From Dactylosporangium sp040605635 (GTDB lineage Bacteria > Actinomycetota > Actinomycetes > Mycobacteriales > Micromonosporaceae), in the NCBI RefSeq assembly GCF_040605635.1, contig NZ_JBEXDG010000048.1, forward strand, positions 20,955 to 84,954: 64,000 bases of DNA, read 5' to 3'. This document shows positions 25,617 through 32,947 of this stretch, in pieces; the first letter of the stretch is position 1; the number at the start of each line of letters is the position of its first letter. The notes beneath the pieces are model-generated. The model saw nothing but the letters and a program-made list of their open reading frames with translations. It was not told the DNA's origin and made no database searches. A program made the translations under genes and the position numbers.

Positions 25617-25740
25617 TCGGCGGCGTGCTCGTGCGCCCACTGCGCGAACGTGCGCGCCGGGCGCCCGGTCACCCGGAAGTCCGTGTCGTACCCTCCGGTG
25701 ACGGCACCCGAGGACAGCGTGACGATCCGCTCGTCGCGGC
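25607..25740 (-). pseudogene. remnant of an NmrA/SDR-type NAD(P)-binding gene
   Basis: The minus-strand frame reads RIVTLSSGAVTGGYD and then, within a few residues, VTGRPARTFAQWAHEHAADF before the stop. In NmrA-like SDR proteins these two segments are normally far apart: the first is a core beta-strand and the second is the extreme C-terminus. The middle has been removed in frame and the N-terminal NAD(P) motif is absent. Its stop overlaps that of the SgcJ remnant (TCAGCTGA). Confidence 0.6.
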
Positions 25741-25786
25741 CGTCACCGACCCGGTCCACGACCCGGACGGCGACCAGCGCGCGCAG
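25730..25786 (+). pseudogene. 57-base fragment of a second HD-domain gene
   Basis: Ungapped match to 25248-25304 in the intact HD gene with 6 differences. It encodes LVAAVTDPVHDPDGDQRAQ where the intact copy has LVAAVTNPVYDPDVDKHTQ. It has no start or end and overlaps the antisense NmrA remnant. Confidence 0.7.
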
Positions 25787-25802
25787 GGTTCCGCGGTCGT
25801 GC

Positions 25803-27368
25803 TCAGGACGGCCGCCCGGCAAGATCCGACGGCAGCTCGGTGGCGGAACGACGCAGCAGCGCCTCGACGTCGCCGGCGGGCAGTGGCCCCGCGACGGGTG
25901 GCGCGACGCGTACCCCGCGGGCCCGCAGCCGTTCCAGCTGGGCAGCGGCGGACGGGTCGCCGGCGGGAGCGATCCCGAGGATCAGGTTCCGCGGGTCGAA
26001 CCCGGTCCGGTCGAGCTCCCGCAGCACATCGTCGGCGAGTGCCGGGCGGGCCGGCTCCGTCGCCGGCAGGGTGACGCTCAGGTGCAGCGTCCGCCCGGCG
26101 GGCAGGTCCGCCTGCCACCGGCCGACCTGCCGGCTCGCCTCCCGCAGCACCCAGGCGCCGACGTCGGCGTCGCGGCCGGCGACGAAGTCGTCCGGGCCGA
26201 GCAGCCCCCTGGTCGGATGCTGCCACTGGACGACCGGTTCGACGGCCACGAGGTCGCCGGTGCCGGGGTCGACGATCGGCTGGTACCGCAGGCGCAGCTG
26301 CCCGTCCTTCACCGCCGCGGCCAGGTCGTCGGCGGGCGCCGCGGCCGGTGCGGCGTCCATGGCCTCGGCCGAGTAGCGCACCCAGCTCGGCGTGCCGCGG
26401 CGTTTGGCCGCGTACATCGCGAGATCGGCGCGGTGCAGCAGTTCGCTCGCGTCGAGGTCGTCGGTGGCACCGGACGGGCCGCGCTGGGCGACCGCGATGC
26501 CGATGCTGGCCCGCAGTTGCAGGGTGTGCCCGGCCAGGTTGAGCCGTGGCACGCAGGCGTCCAGGATCCGCTCCGCGACGCCGGTGCCGTCCCGGGTGCC
26601 GGGAAGGACGACGGCGAATTCGTCCCCGCCGAGGCGGGCGGGCGTGTCGGTGCCGCGGCAGGCCCGCCGCAGCACGTCCGCGAACGCGACGAGCAGCTGG
26701 TCGCCGACCTCGTGCCCGTAGGAGTCGTTGACCTGTTTGAAGCCGTTGAGGTCGATGAGCAGCACCGCGCCGACGCCGACGAGCAGCACGACGTCGCCGA
26801 CGGCGAAGACCACCGCGCCGAGCCCGAGCGGGTTGAGCAGGTCGCCGCTCTGCAGTGCCGGGCCGAGCACCAGGTACCACATCAGCATCACGCCGGCGCC
26901 GAGGACGGTGGTGACGTCCATCGTGAGTTTCCAGCGTGCCCTGCGGTCCATCGGTTCGGTGGCGAACGACAGCAGCCCCATGAGCAGCACCGGCACGACC
27001 AGGGTGCGGGGCACCACGGCGAGGACGGTCGCCGGGCCCCAGCTCTTGTCGCCGGTGGTGAACGCGATCGAGAACCCGACGCCGGCGATGATGAGCAGCG
27101 CGAGCGCCGCGCTGGTGAACCGGAACGGGCGGCGCACCGCGCTCGGCAGCCGCCGGTTGGTCGCCACGCGGAGGTGGTAGGCGAGGGCGACGGCCTCCAA
27201 TGTGCACAAGGAGATGCCGGCGGCCCTGGTGTTGAACAGGTCGGCGAGGCGGAACGCCGTCAGCGCCGCGAAGAGCAGGCAGGCCGCGATCAGCAGGCGC
27301 CGGGTCCGTGGCGGCACCGGGCCGCCGGCCGAGTCGTTCCCTGCGGCCGATCTCGTCACCCCGGACAC
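25803..27368 (-). CDS. membrane GGDEF-EAL protein with internally deleted domains
   Basis: 521 residues. Five or six membrane helices (about 25-195) lead into VGAVLLIDLNGFKQVNDSYG and then the active-site ARLGGDEFAVVLPG. The normal DxLTGLxNR start of the GGDEF domain and the rest of the membrane region are missing, so the frame jumps from a helix into the middle of the domain. The EAL part begins LRLRYQPIVDPGTGDLVAVE, but EAL is EPV. It jumps again from RARGVRVA to PPVAGPLPAGDVEALL, skipping the DDFGTG and KxD catalytic region. Probably without phosphodiesterase activity, and the cyclase is doubtful. The GTG at 27368 is the likely start. Confidence 0.8.
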   Translation of the reverse strand: MSGVTRSAAGNDSAGGPVPPRTRRLLIAACLLFAALTAFRLADLFNTRAAGISLCTLEAVALAYHLRVATNRRLPSAVRRPFRFTSAALALLIIAGVGFSIAFTTGDKSWGPATVLAVVPRTLVVPVLLMGLLSFATEPMDRRARWKLTMDVTTVLGAGVMLMWYLVLGPALQSGDLLNPLGLGAVVFAVGDVVLLVGVGAVLLIDLNGFKQVNDSYGHEVGDQLLVAFADVLRRACRGTDTPARLGGDEFAVVLPGTRDGTGVAERILDACVPRLNLAGHTLQLRASIGIAVAQRGPSGATDDLDASELLHRADLAMYAAKRRGTPSWVRYSAEAMDAAPAAAPADDLAAAVKDGQLRLRYQPIVDPGTGDLVAVEPVVQWQHPTRGLLGPDDFVAGRDADVGAWVLREASRQVGRWQADLPAGRTLHLSVTLPATEPARPALADDVLRELDRTGFDPRNLILGIAPAGDPSAAAQLERLRARGVRVAPPVAGPLPAGDVEALLRRSATELPSDLAGRPS

Positions 27369-27471
27369 TCCGATCGCACCGGATCAGGCAGCTCTCAGGG
27401 CTCCTATCGGATCCGGTCCGGCGGACCTGAGCCGGAACGCCGCGGCACGTCGGTCGCCGGCGCGGCGGGGG

Positions 27472-27494
27472 TTGACTTGCAGTGCGGTTGAGGT
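27472..27494 (+). promoter_or_regulatory. degenerate MerR-type operator before the SgcJ-like gene
   Basis: TTGACT (27472) runs into ACTTGCAGTGCGGTTGAGGT (27475-27494). This matches the oxidoreductase dyad at 15 of 20 positions, with an intact right half, and starts at the same place within the -35. It suggests control by the same MerR-family regulator. Confidence 0.55.
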
Positions 27495-27509
27495 CTGAAG
27501 GTGTGCGGC

Positions 27510-27887
27510 ATGGACACGACGATCGAAGCGTTGCGGGAAGTTGTCGGCAAAGTGCAGGACGCGCAGCAGCGGGAGGCGGTGGACGAGTTCGTCGCGTTGT
27601 TCCGGCACGACGCGGTCTGGACGACCGGGCACGGGAAGCGGTTGACCGGCCGGGACGAGATCGCGGCGTTCACGGGGAAGGTGCTGCCGGGCGCGATGCG
27701 GGGCACCACGGTCACGTACGAGATGCTCGACGTGCTCTTCATCCGGCCCGACGTGGCGGCGGTGCGGGTCAGGCAGACGACGGTGTCGCCGGACGGGGCC
27801 GCCGAGGGCAGCCCCGTCTACGTGATGGCGCGGGAGGACGGCCGCTGGCTGCTGACCGCCTGCCAGAACACGCCGGTGGTCGGCTGA
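27510..27887 (+). CDS. SgcJ/EcaC-family (SnoaL-like) protein
   Basis: A 125-residue single-domain protein with the NTF2-like fold: IEALREVVGKVQDAQQREAVDEF, a buried DAVWTTGHGKRLTGRDEI segment, and a C-terminal DGRWLLTACQNTP strand typical of SgcJ/EcaC oxidoreductase-annotated proteins. ATG 27510 is preferred to GTG 27501 because GAAGG lies 9 bases before it. The tail of a second copy lies at 25576-25616. Ligand unknown. Confidence 0.85.
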   Translation: MDTTIEALREVVGKVQDAQQREAVDEFVALFRHDAVWTTGHGKRLTGRDEIAAFTGKVLPGAMRGTTVTYEMLDVLFIRPDVAAVRVRQTTVSPDGAAEGSPVYVMAREDGRWLLTACQNTPVVG

Positions 27888-27932
27888 AGGCGCCGGCGGG
27901 TCACAGCCCCGGTCGGCTGGGCCTGCCGACGG

Positions 27933-28442
27933 TCACAGCCCGGGGAAGTCCTCGGGCGCCCGGGCGAGCTCGTCATACTCGGTGCTGAGCCGGACGATCT
28001 CGGCGGCCAGGTCGGCCCGCAGCGTGTCGTGTTCGGGTCCGAGCGGCACCGCCATCCGCTCCGCCATCGGGTAGTGGGTGACGGGGCCGTGCTGCAGCTC
28101 CGGCGGCTCCCATTCGTAGCGAGGGTGGACGTGGCCGTGCAGGACCGGGTCGAGGTTGCCGAGCACCATGTAGTTGACCCGGCGGAACTGCGGGTCGCGG
28201 CGCTCGCACACGGTCTGCACCGCCTCGCCGACGAGGTCCAGGTCGGCGAGGAACTGCAGGCGCCGGCCCCGGGGCAGGTCGGCGAGGCGGTCCGCGGAGG
28301 GGTCGTCGGTGAGCAGGACACAGTAGCCCGGCAGGAACTGGGTGTCGCCCATGACCACGAACCCCGACGCCAGCCGCGCCAGCACGGTCGGGTTGCGGCC
28401 TTCCAGGGCCGACCGGATACGGTCTTTGCGCCAGTCGTCCAT
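27933..28442 (-). CDS. HIT-like hydrolase
   Basis: 169 residues with the histidine triad in NLDPVLHGHVHPRYEW (His-x-His-x-His). Upstream are a FLPGYCVLLTDDP strand and LQFLADLDLVGEAVQTV helix, as in HIT-family nucleotide hydrolases such as diadenosine tetraphosphate hydrolases. ATG 28442 is chosen; the frame is open to GTG 28451. It is divergent from the gene at 28466, with 23 bases between starts. Confidence 0.78.
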   Translation of the reverse strand: MDDWRKDRIRSALEGRNPTVLARLASGFVVMGDTQFLPGYCVLLTDDPSADRLADLPRGRRLQFLADLDLVGEAVQTVCERRDPQFRRVNYMVLGNLDPVLHGHVHPRYEWEPPELQHGPVTHYPMAERMAVPLGPEHDTLRADLAAEIVRLSTEYDELARAPEDFPGL

Positions 28443-28465
28443 GGCCGCCACGGTACCGTCAGCGC

Positions 28466-28984
28466 ATGGGGACGAGCTACCAGACGCTGCTCGTGGCGGC
28501 CGCGCTCGAGCCGGTCTGCGGCGCGCTGACCGCGGCCGGCGTCGACGCGATCGCGCTGCCCGCCGCGGCGAACCGGACGGCGGTCATCCCGCGGGAGGGC
28601 GCGCTCGACTTCGCCGACCCGGGCGATCTGGCCGAGCGGATCGGCGCCGGGACCGGCTGGGCGACCCTGGCCAATGTGGTCGAGGACTCCGACTGGCTGC
28701 AGCTGGAGGCCTATCAGGAGGGCCGGTTCGTGCACCGGTACCGCTCCGACCGTCCCGCCCCGGACGACGCGGCCCGGCTCGTCCCGTTCGGCACGGGTGA
28801 GGTCGACGCGACGCGGCTGGGCAGGGCGTTGCGCGGCGAGTTCGACGGCTCCGGACCCGTCTATGCGGAGTTTCAGCACCGCCTGATCCTCAACGCCCTG
28901 CACCTGGACCCGCGCGGCCTCACGACCGCGTACCGCTGGGCGGACACCGGCGACCTGCCGGGAGCCGTCCGCGTCACCCCCTAG
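28466..28984 (+). CDS. conserved hypothetical protein
   Basis: A 172-residue acidic soluble protein (MGTSYQTLLVAAALEPVCGAL). It contains VVEDSDWLQLEAYQEGRFVHRY, which suggests a small alpha/beta domain. There is no signal peptide, helix or motif that gives a function. Its start faces that of the HIT-like gene and its TAG overlaps the stop of the minus-strand remnant at 28981. Confidence 0.7.
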   Translation: MGTSYQTLLVAAALEPVCGALTAAGVDAIALPAAANRTAVIPREGALDFADPGDLAERIGAGTGWATLANVVEDSDWLQLEAYQEGRFVHRYRSDRPAPDDAARLVPFGTGEVDATRLGRALRGEFDGSGPVYAEFQHRLILNALHLDPRGLTTAYRWADTGDLPGAVRVTP

Positions 28985-29112
28985 TCCCGGGCGTCCTGGT
29001 TGAGGAAGCGGGCGAAGCCGCGCCAGGAGTTGGGGCCCATCACGCCGTCGATCGGGCCCGCGTACCCGTGGCCGGACGCGAGCCGCTGCACGGCGCTCCA
29101 GGAGTTGATCAC
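28981..29112 (-). pseudogene. peptidoglycan-binding-like tail out of frame with GH76
   Basis: A 43-codon frame begins at a GTG overlapping the GH76 stop (GTGA). It reads SWSAVQRLASGHGYAGPIDG and then VMGPNSWRGFARFLNQDA, which is the Q-x-L...GY-x-G-x-I-DG-x-x-G pattern of a peptidoglycan-binding domain. The domain is complete enough to recognise but has no signal peptide of its own. It is most easily explained as a C-terminal domain of the preceding enzyme shifted by one base, or as a coupled small ORF. Confidence 0.5.
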
Positions 29113-30869
29113 CCGGCCAGGACCGCCGACAGTCCGCTCGCCTGGGTCCGCCAATCGGCGGCGGAGAGCGCCGCCCACCGGCTGCCGACCCGGTTGAGGC
29201 TGTCCCGCGTGGCCCACACCGAGTTCGACTGCGCGGTGCGGAAGGACTGGAACTGGGTGCCCGCCTCCGCCAGGTACCCGATGAAGATCCCCTTGAACTG
29301 TTTGCCGTTGTCGTCGCATGTGGACGGTGGCACGTCGCACGACTCGGTGAGCACACCGGAGCGGACCAGCGGCGAAGCGAGCGCCGCCGTGCCGAGCTGC
29401 CGGGCACGGTCCAGATAGGACGTTTGGCCGGTGGCGCGGTACAGCTCCATCGCCGCGCCGATCGCCAGTCCCTGGTTGTAGGACCACACCGTCTGGCCGT
29501 TGTTGGCGCAGCCGCCGGTGAGCCCGTCGTTGACCAGGCCCGAGCTGTTGATCATGCCGCTGGCGGTGAACCAGTTCCATCCCGTCACGGCCCGCTGCAG
29601 CCAGACCGTGTCGCCGGCCGCGTCGCCGGCAAGGCGGTTGTGCAGGGCCGCGGTGAGCCGCAGGAACAGGCCGATCGTGACGGCGTTCTTGTACGTGCGT
29701 TCCCGGTCCCACCACACGCCGCCGCCGCACGTGGACGTGTCGTAGAACCCGTTGACGTAGCCGGCGACGGTGACCGCCTCGTCGAGGTACGCGCGGTCAC
29801 CGGTCAGGTCGTAGGCGGCGATCCACGTCAGCCCCCACCAGGCGCTGTCGTCGATCGAGCGGCTGATGAAGTGCCCGTCGATCGGGTCGGAGGAGCGGGC
29901 GCCGGCCGGGAACGCGACCCGGTTGACGTCGAACGTCCGCCGGACCGTCCACAGGTAGCGGTTGTCGCCGGTGCGCCGGGTGTAGTCGATGACGGTGCGC
30001 AGCGCGACCGCGGAGTTCCACCAGCTCGACGGCCACCACGCGGTGTTCGGGTCGTAGGAGTACATGAGGGCGTCAGCCATGGCCGCGGCGCGGTTGGCGG
30101 ACGGGCGCGCCCACGCGGTGCAGGTGACGGATCCGGCCCGTCCGCAGGCCCGGACCGCGCCACCGTACAGATAGGACGCGGGGTCGAGGGTGTTGTATGC
30201 GGCGGTGCGCGCCGTCGTGGTGCGCCCGAGCAACGAGCCGCCGGGCCAGGTCGCGCCGGCGTCCCAGGAACGGTCCAGCCACACCTCGTCGCCGGCCTGC
30301 CCGCCCGACACGGTGCCCCACGCCATGCCGGCCGCGTCCAGGTGCAGCGCGAACGTCCGGCCGTTGAGGCTCGTCGTTCTGACGGCTTCGGCGTCGGTAC
30401 CGCCGGCAGCCCCGTCGCACGCCGGCGAGCACAACGGCAGATGGCTCCAGCCGGTGCAGGCGACCCCGCGGGCGTCGCCGCAGGCGCGGATCAGCCCCCG
30501 CCGGTGGTTCGACGGATCGGCCACGTTGTACATGAGCGTGCGGGTGCCGGTCCACGTTCCCGGGATGGACGCCTTGCCCAGCAGCCCTTCCCACGTGGCG
30601 CCGCCGTCGAACGAGCGGTCCAGCCACACCGAGTCGCCGAGGACCCCGGCGTCGATGCTGCCCCAGGCCATGTTGTCCACATCGGACACGTGCAGGACGA
30701 GCCGCCGGCCGTTGACGGTCACCGCCGGGACGGGGAACGTCTCCTGCCGGGCGAGGGACGGGTCACGGGTGTCGCAGTACAGCGCGCAGATCGCGGCCGC
30801 GGCGTGCGCCGCCTGCCCGGGCAGGACGACGAACCCGAGCAGCAGCAGGGTAACCAGGACACGTCGCAT
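29109..30869 (-). CDS. secreted GH76-family glycoside hydrolase
   Basis: 586 residues. ATG 30869 has GAGGTGA just before it. The signal peptide is RRVLVTLLLLGFVVLPGQ, cleaved near AAHAA. Residues 30-265 hold two tandem repeat modules (GDSVWLDRSFDGGATWEG and GDEVWLDRSWDAGATWPG). The GH76 (alpha/alpha)6 catalytic domain follows from about 275, with the Asp-Asp pair in SIDDSAWWGLTWIAAYDLT and the aromatic QTVWSYNQGLAIGA. GH76 enzymes are endo-alpha-1,6-mannanases acting on mannan. A promoter with TTGACA lies at 31072-31100 and a gene remnant intervenes. Confidence 0.88.
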   Translation of the reverse strand: MRRVLVTLLLLGFVVLPGQAAHAAAAICALYCDTRDPSLARQETFPVPAVTVNGRRLVLHVSDVDNMAWGSIDAGVLGDSVWLDRSFDGGATWEGLLGKASIPGTWTGTRTLMYNVADPSNHRRGLIRACGDARGVACTGWSHLPLCSPACDGAAGGTDAEAVRTTSLNGRTFALHLDAAGMAWGTVSGGQAGDEVWLDRSWDAGATWPGGSLLGRTTTARTAAYNTLDPASYLYGGAVRACGRAGSVTCTAWARPSANRAAAMADALMYSYDPNTAWWPSSWWNSAVALRTVIDYTRRTGDNRYLWTVRRTFDVNRVAFPAGARSSDPIDGHFISRSIDDSAWWGLTWIAAYDLTGDRAYLDEAVTVAGYVNGFYDTSTCGGGVWWDRERTYKNAVTIGLFLRLTAALHNRLAGDAAGDTVWLQRAVTGWNWFTASGMINSSGLVNDGLTGGCANNGQTVWSYNQGLAIGAAMELYRATGQTSYLDRARQLGTAALASPLVRSGVLTESCDVPPSTCDDNGKQFKGIFIGYLAEAGTQFQSFRTAQSNSVWATRDSLNRVGSRWAALSAADWRTQASGLSAVLAG

Positions 30870-30903
30870 GATGTTCACCTCAGCACTCTCACGTCGGTGG
30901 TGG

Positions 30904-31026
30904 TCAGCGCCAGCCGCCGCTCGGCGGGCCCATGAACACGTAGGGCCGGCCGTCGACGCGGACGGTGCCGGCGAGTGCGGCGGGACGGAGAACGTCCCTG
31001 CGGGACGCGTGTGGCATCGATGTCAC
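30904..31026 (-). pseudogene. collapsed Tat-secreted protein gene (start and end only)
   Basis: A 40-codon frame begins MPHASRRDVLRPAALAG after GTG-Thr-Ser, a twin-arginine-type leader, with GGGGAG 5 bases before the GTG. It continues at once into TVRVDGRPYVFMGPPSGGWR and stops. The second half looks like the C-terminus of a secreted enzyme rather than a leader peptide. The body is missing in frame. It lies between the promoter 31072-31100 and the GH76 gene, so it would be on the same transcript. Confidence 0.5.
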
Positions 31027-31071
31027 GCTGGGCTCCCCATGGCGGTTGAAGGGCCGGACGGATTCGACATC

Positions 31072-31100
31072 AGCAAACATTTCCGAACGCTAACTGTCAA
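31072..31100 (-). promoter_or_regulatory. promoter upstream of the GH76 region
   Basis: On the minus strand TTGACA (31100-31095) is followed after 17 bases by TTTGCT (31077-31072), in an A+T-rich island (31090-31125) unusual for this window. The spacer contains GTTAGCG, a half-site seen in LacI-type operators; no full palindrome is present. Confidence 0.5.
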
Positions 31101-31219
31101 CAGTCCTTATAAATATTCACGAAAGCCGACGGCCATCCGCCGTATCCCCCGCGTGCGCGCCGGATTCGTACCATTCCGGCCATGCGTCGATCGATGTCCC
31201 TCGCCCTGGTGCGCTGAGC

Positions 31220-32119
31220 GTGGACCGGGTCGCCGTCGTCTACAACGCGCGGTCCGGCGTGTTCCTGGACGCCGGGTCGCCGCGGGAGCGGCTCGCCGGG
31301 ATGTTCGGCCGGGCGGGCGTCACCGCCGACGTCCGGCCGTTCGACCCGCACACTCTCGCGGCCGATGTGCGGGAGCTGCTGCGGGCGGGGCCGGACGCGC
31401 TGTTCGTCGCCGGCGGTGACGGCACCGTCCGGTCGGTCGCCGAGCGCATGCTGGGCAGCGACGTGCCGCTCGGCGTCATCCCCGCCGGCACGATGAACGT
31501 CCTCGCCCGCGACCTGGGCGTGCCCGACGGTCTGGAACCCGCCGTGGCGGCGCTGCTCGCGGCGCCCGTCACGCGGATCGACGTGGCGACGGTCAACGAC
31601 GTGCCGTTCCTGTGCAGCTCGGCCCTGGCGATGATGCCGCACCTCGGCCGGCTCCGCGAGCACGCCCGGGGGCGCCCCGCGGCCGAGACGTTGCGGCTGC
31701 CGGGACGCGTCGTCCGGCTGCTGCGGCGGTACCCCCGGCTGAAGCTCACGATCGACGTCGACGGGACCGTGCACCACGCGCGGACCAGGGCGGTCGTGGT
31801 GTCGTGCAACCCTCTCTCGGCCGGCCCGGCACCGATGCCCGGCAGGGCACGCCTCGACGCCGGCATCCTCGCCGTGTACGTCACCCACGACCGGACCGTC
31901 TGGGATCTCCTGGCCGTCGCCGCCGGACTGATCCGCGGCAGCTGGCAGCGCGACGGGCGGGTCCGCACGTACACCGGCGAAACCGTGCGCATGGAATCGC
32001 CCTCGCTGGCAATGATGAGTGTGATGAGTGACGGTGAGATCGCCCAGCTGACCATGCCGCTGCGCTACGGGATCCGGCCGCGGGCACTCGCGGTGCTCGC
32101 GCCGGGAGCGGCACTGTGA
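31220..32119 (+). CDS. diacylglycerol kinase-family lipid kinase
   Basis: 299 residues. DAGK catalytic motifs are VVYNARSGVF at the N-terminus, FVAGGDGTVRSVAERML (nucleotide-binding GGDGT) near residue 70, and PLGVIPAGTMNVLARDLGVP. The C-terminal beta-sandwich ends VMSDGEIAQ, as in YegS/BmrU-type kinases. It should phosphorylate a lipid such as diacylglycerol at the inner membrane face. The GTG start is at 31220 and the stop overlaps the next GTG (GTGA). Confidence 0.9.
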   Translation: MDRVAVVYNARSGVFLDAGSPRERLAGMFGRAGVTADVRPFDPHTLAADVRELLRAGPDALFVAGGDGTVRSVAERMLGSDVPLGVIPAGTMNVLARDLGVPDGLEPAVAALLAAPVTRIDVATVNDVPFLCSSALAMMPHLGRLREHARGRPAAETLRLPGRVVRLLRRYPRLKLTIDVDGTVHHARTRAVVVSCNPLSAGPAPMPGRARLDAGILAVYVTHDRTVWDLLAVAAGLIRGSWQRDGRVRTYTGETVRMESPSLAMMSVMSDGEIAQLTMPLRYGIRPRALAVLAPGAAL

Positions 32120-32925
32120 CGGCCGTGCGGATCGCGCAGATCTCCGACCTGCACTTCGGCCGCGACGTCCCGGCGGTCGCGGCGGCGCTGCTGGCCGAGC
32201 TGCGCGACGCCGCGCCGACGCTCGTCGCGGTGTGCGGCGACCTGACGCAGACGGCGCGCGAGGCGGAGTTCCAGGCCGTCCGCGCGTTCCTCGACGAGCT
32301 GCCCACCCCGGCGGTCGTCGTGCCCGGCAACCATGACCTGCCCGGCTGGCGCTTCTGGTCGCGGTTCACCCGGCCGTGGCGGCCGTGGCGGCGGCACCTC
32401 GGCACCGACCCGCGCGGCGCCGTCACCCACACGACCGGTGGGCTCGTCGCCGTCGGCGTCAACACCGCCCGGCGCTGGGGCCCGCACCACGACTGGTCAC
32501 GGGGCCGGATCGACGCCCGGCAGCTGGCCGCCGCCGCGACCGCGTTCGGCGCCGCACCCGCCGGTGACCTGCGGGTGCTCGTCGCGCACCACCCGTTCCT
32601 GCTGACCGCGGCGGGCCGCGCCCGCGGGCTCGTCGGCCGGTCCGGCCCGGCGCTGCGGCACCTGCGGCGGCGCGCGGACCTGCTGCTCGGCGGGCACATC
32701 CACCTCGCCTACAGCGGCGTCGTCGACGGCCTCGTCGTGGCGCAGTCCGGCACCGCGTTCTCCGACCGGCTCAAGGGCGAGCCCAACAGCTACAACCTCA
32801 TCGAGGCCACCGGCGACCGGCTCACCGTCACCATCCGGCGCTGGGACGGCGACCGCTTCGACGCCGCCAATCGCACGGCGTACCGCCGCGACGACCACGA
32901 ATGGGTCGCGCACCCCACCGATTGA
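32116..32925 (+). CDS. calcineurin-like metallophosphoesterase
   Basis: 269 residues with all five metallophosphoesterase blocks in order: ISDLHFGRD, VCGDLTQTA, VVPGNHDLPG, VLVAHHPFLL and LLGGHIHLAY. These ligate two metals. It is probably a cyclic-nucleotide or lipid-headgroup phosphodiesterase. Translation is coupled to the lipid kinase by GTGA overlap, which suggests a joint role in lipid phosphate metabolism. Confidence 0.92.
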   Translation: MTAVRIAQISDLHFGRDVPAVAAALLAELRDAAPTLVAVCGDLTQTAREAEFQAVRAFLDELPTPAVVVPGNHDLPGWRFWSRFTRPWRPWRRHLGTDPRGAVTHTTGGLVAVGVNTARRWGPHHDWSRGRIDARQLAAAATAFGAAPAGDLRVLVAHHPFLLTAAGRARGLVGRSGPALRHLRRRADLLLGGHIHLAYSGVVDGLVVAQSGTAFSDRLKGEPNSYNLIEATGDRLTVTIRRWDGDRFDAANRTAYRRDDHEWVAHPTD

Positions 32926-32947
32926 TCGACGCCCGTAGAGTGTCCGC

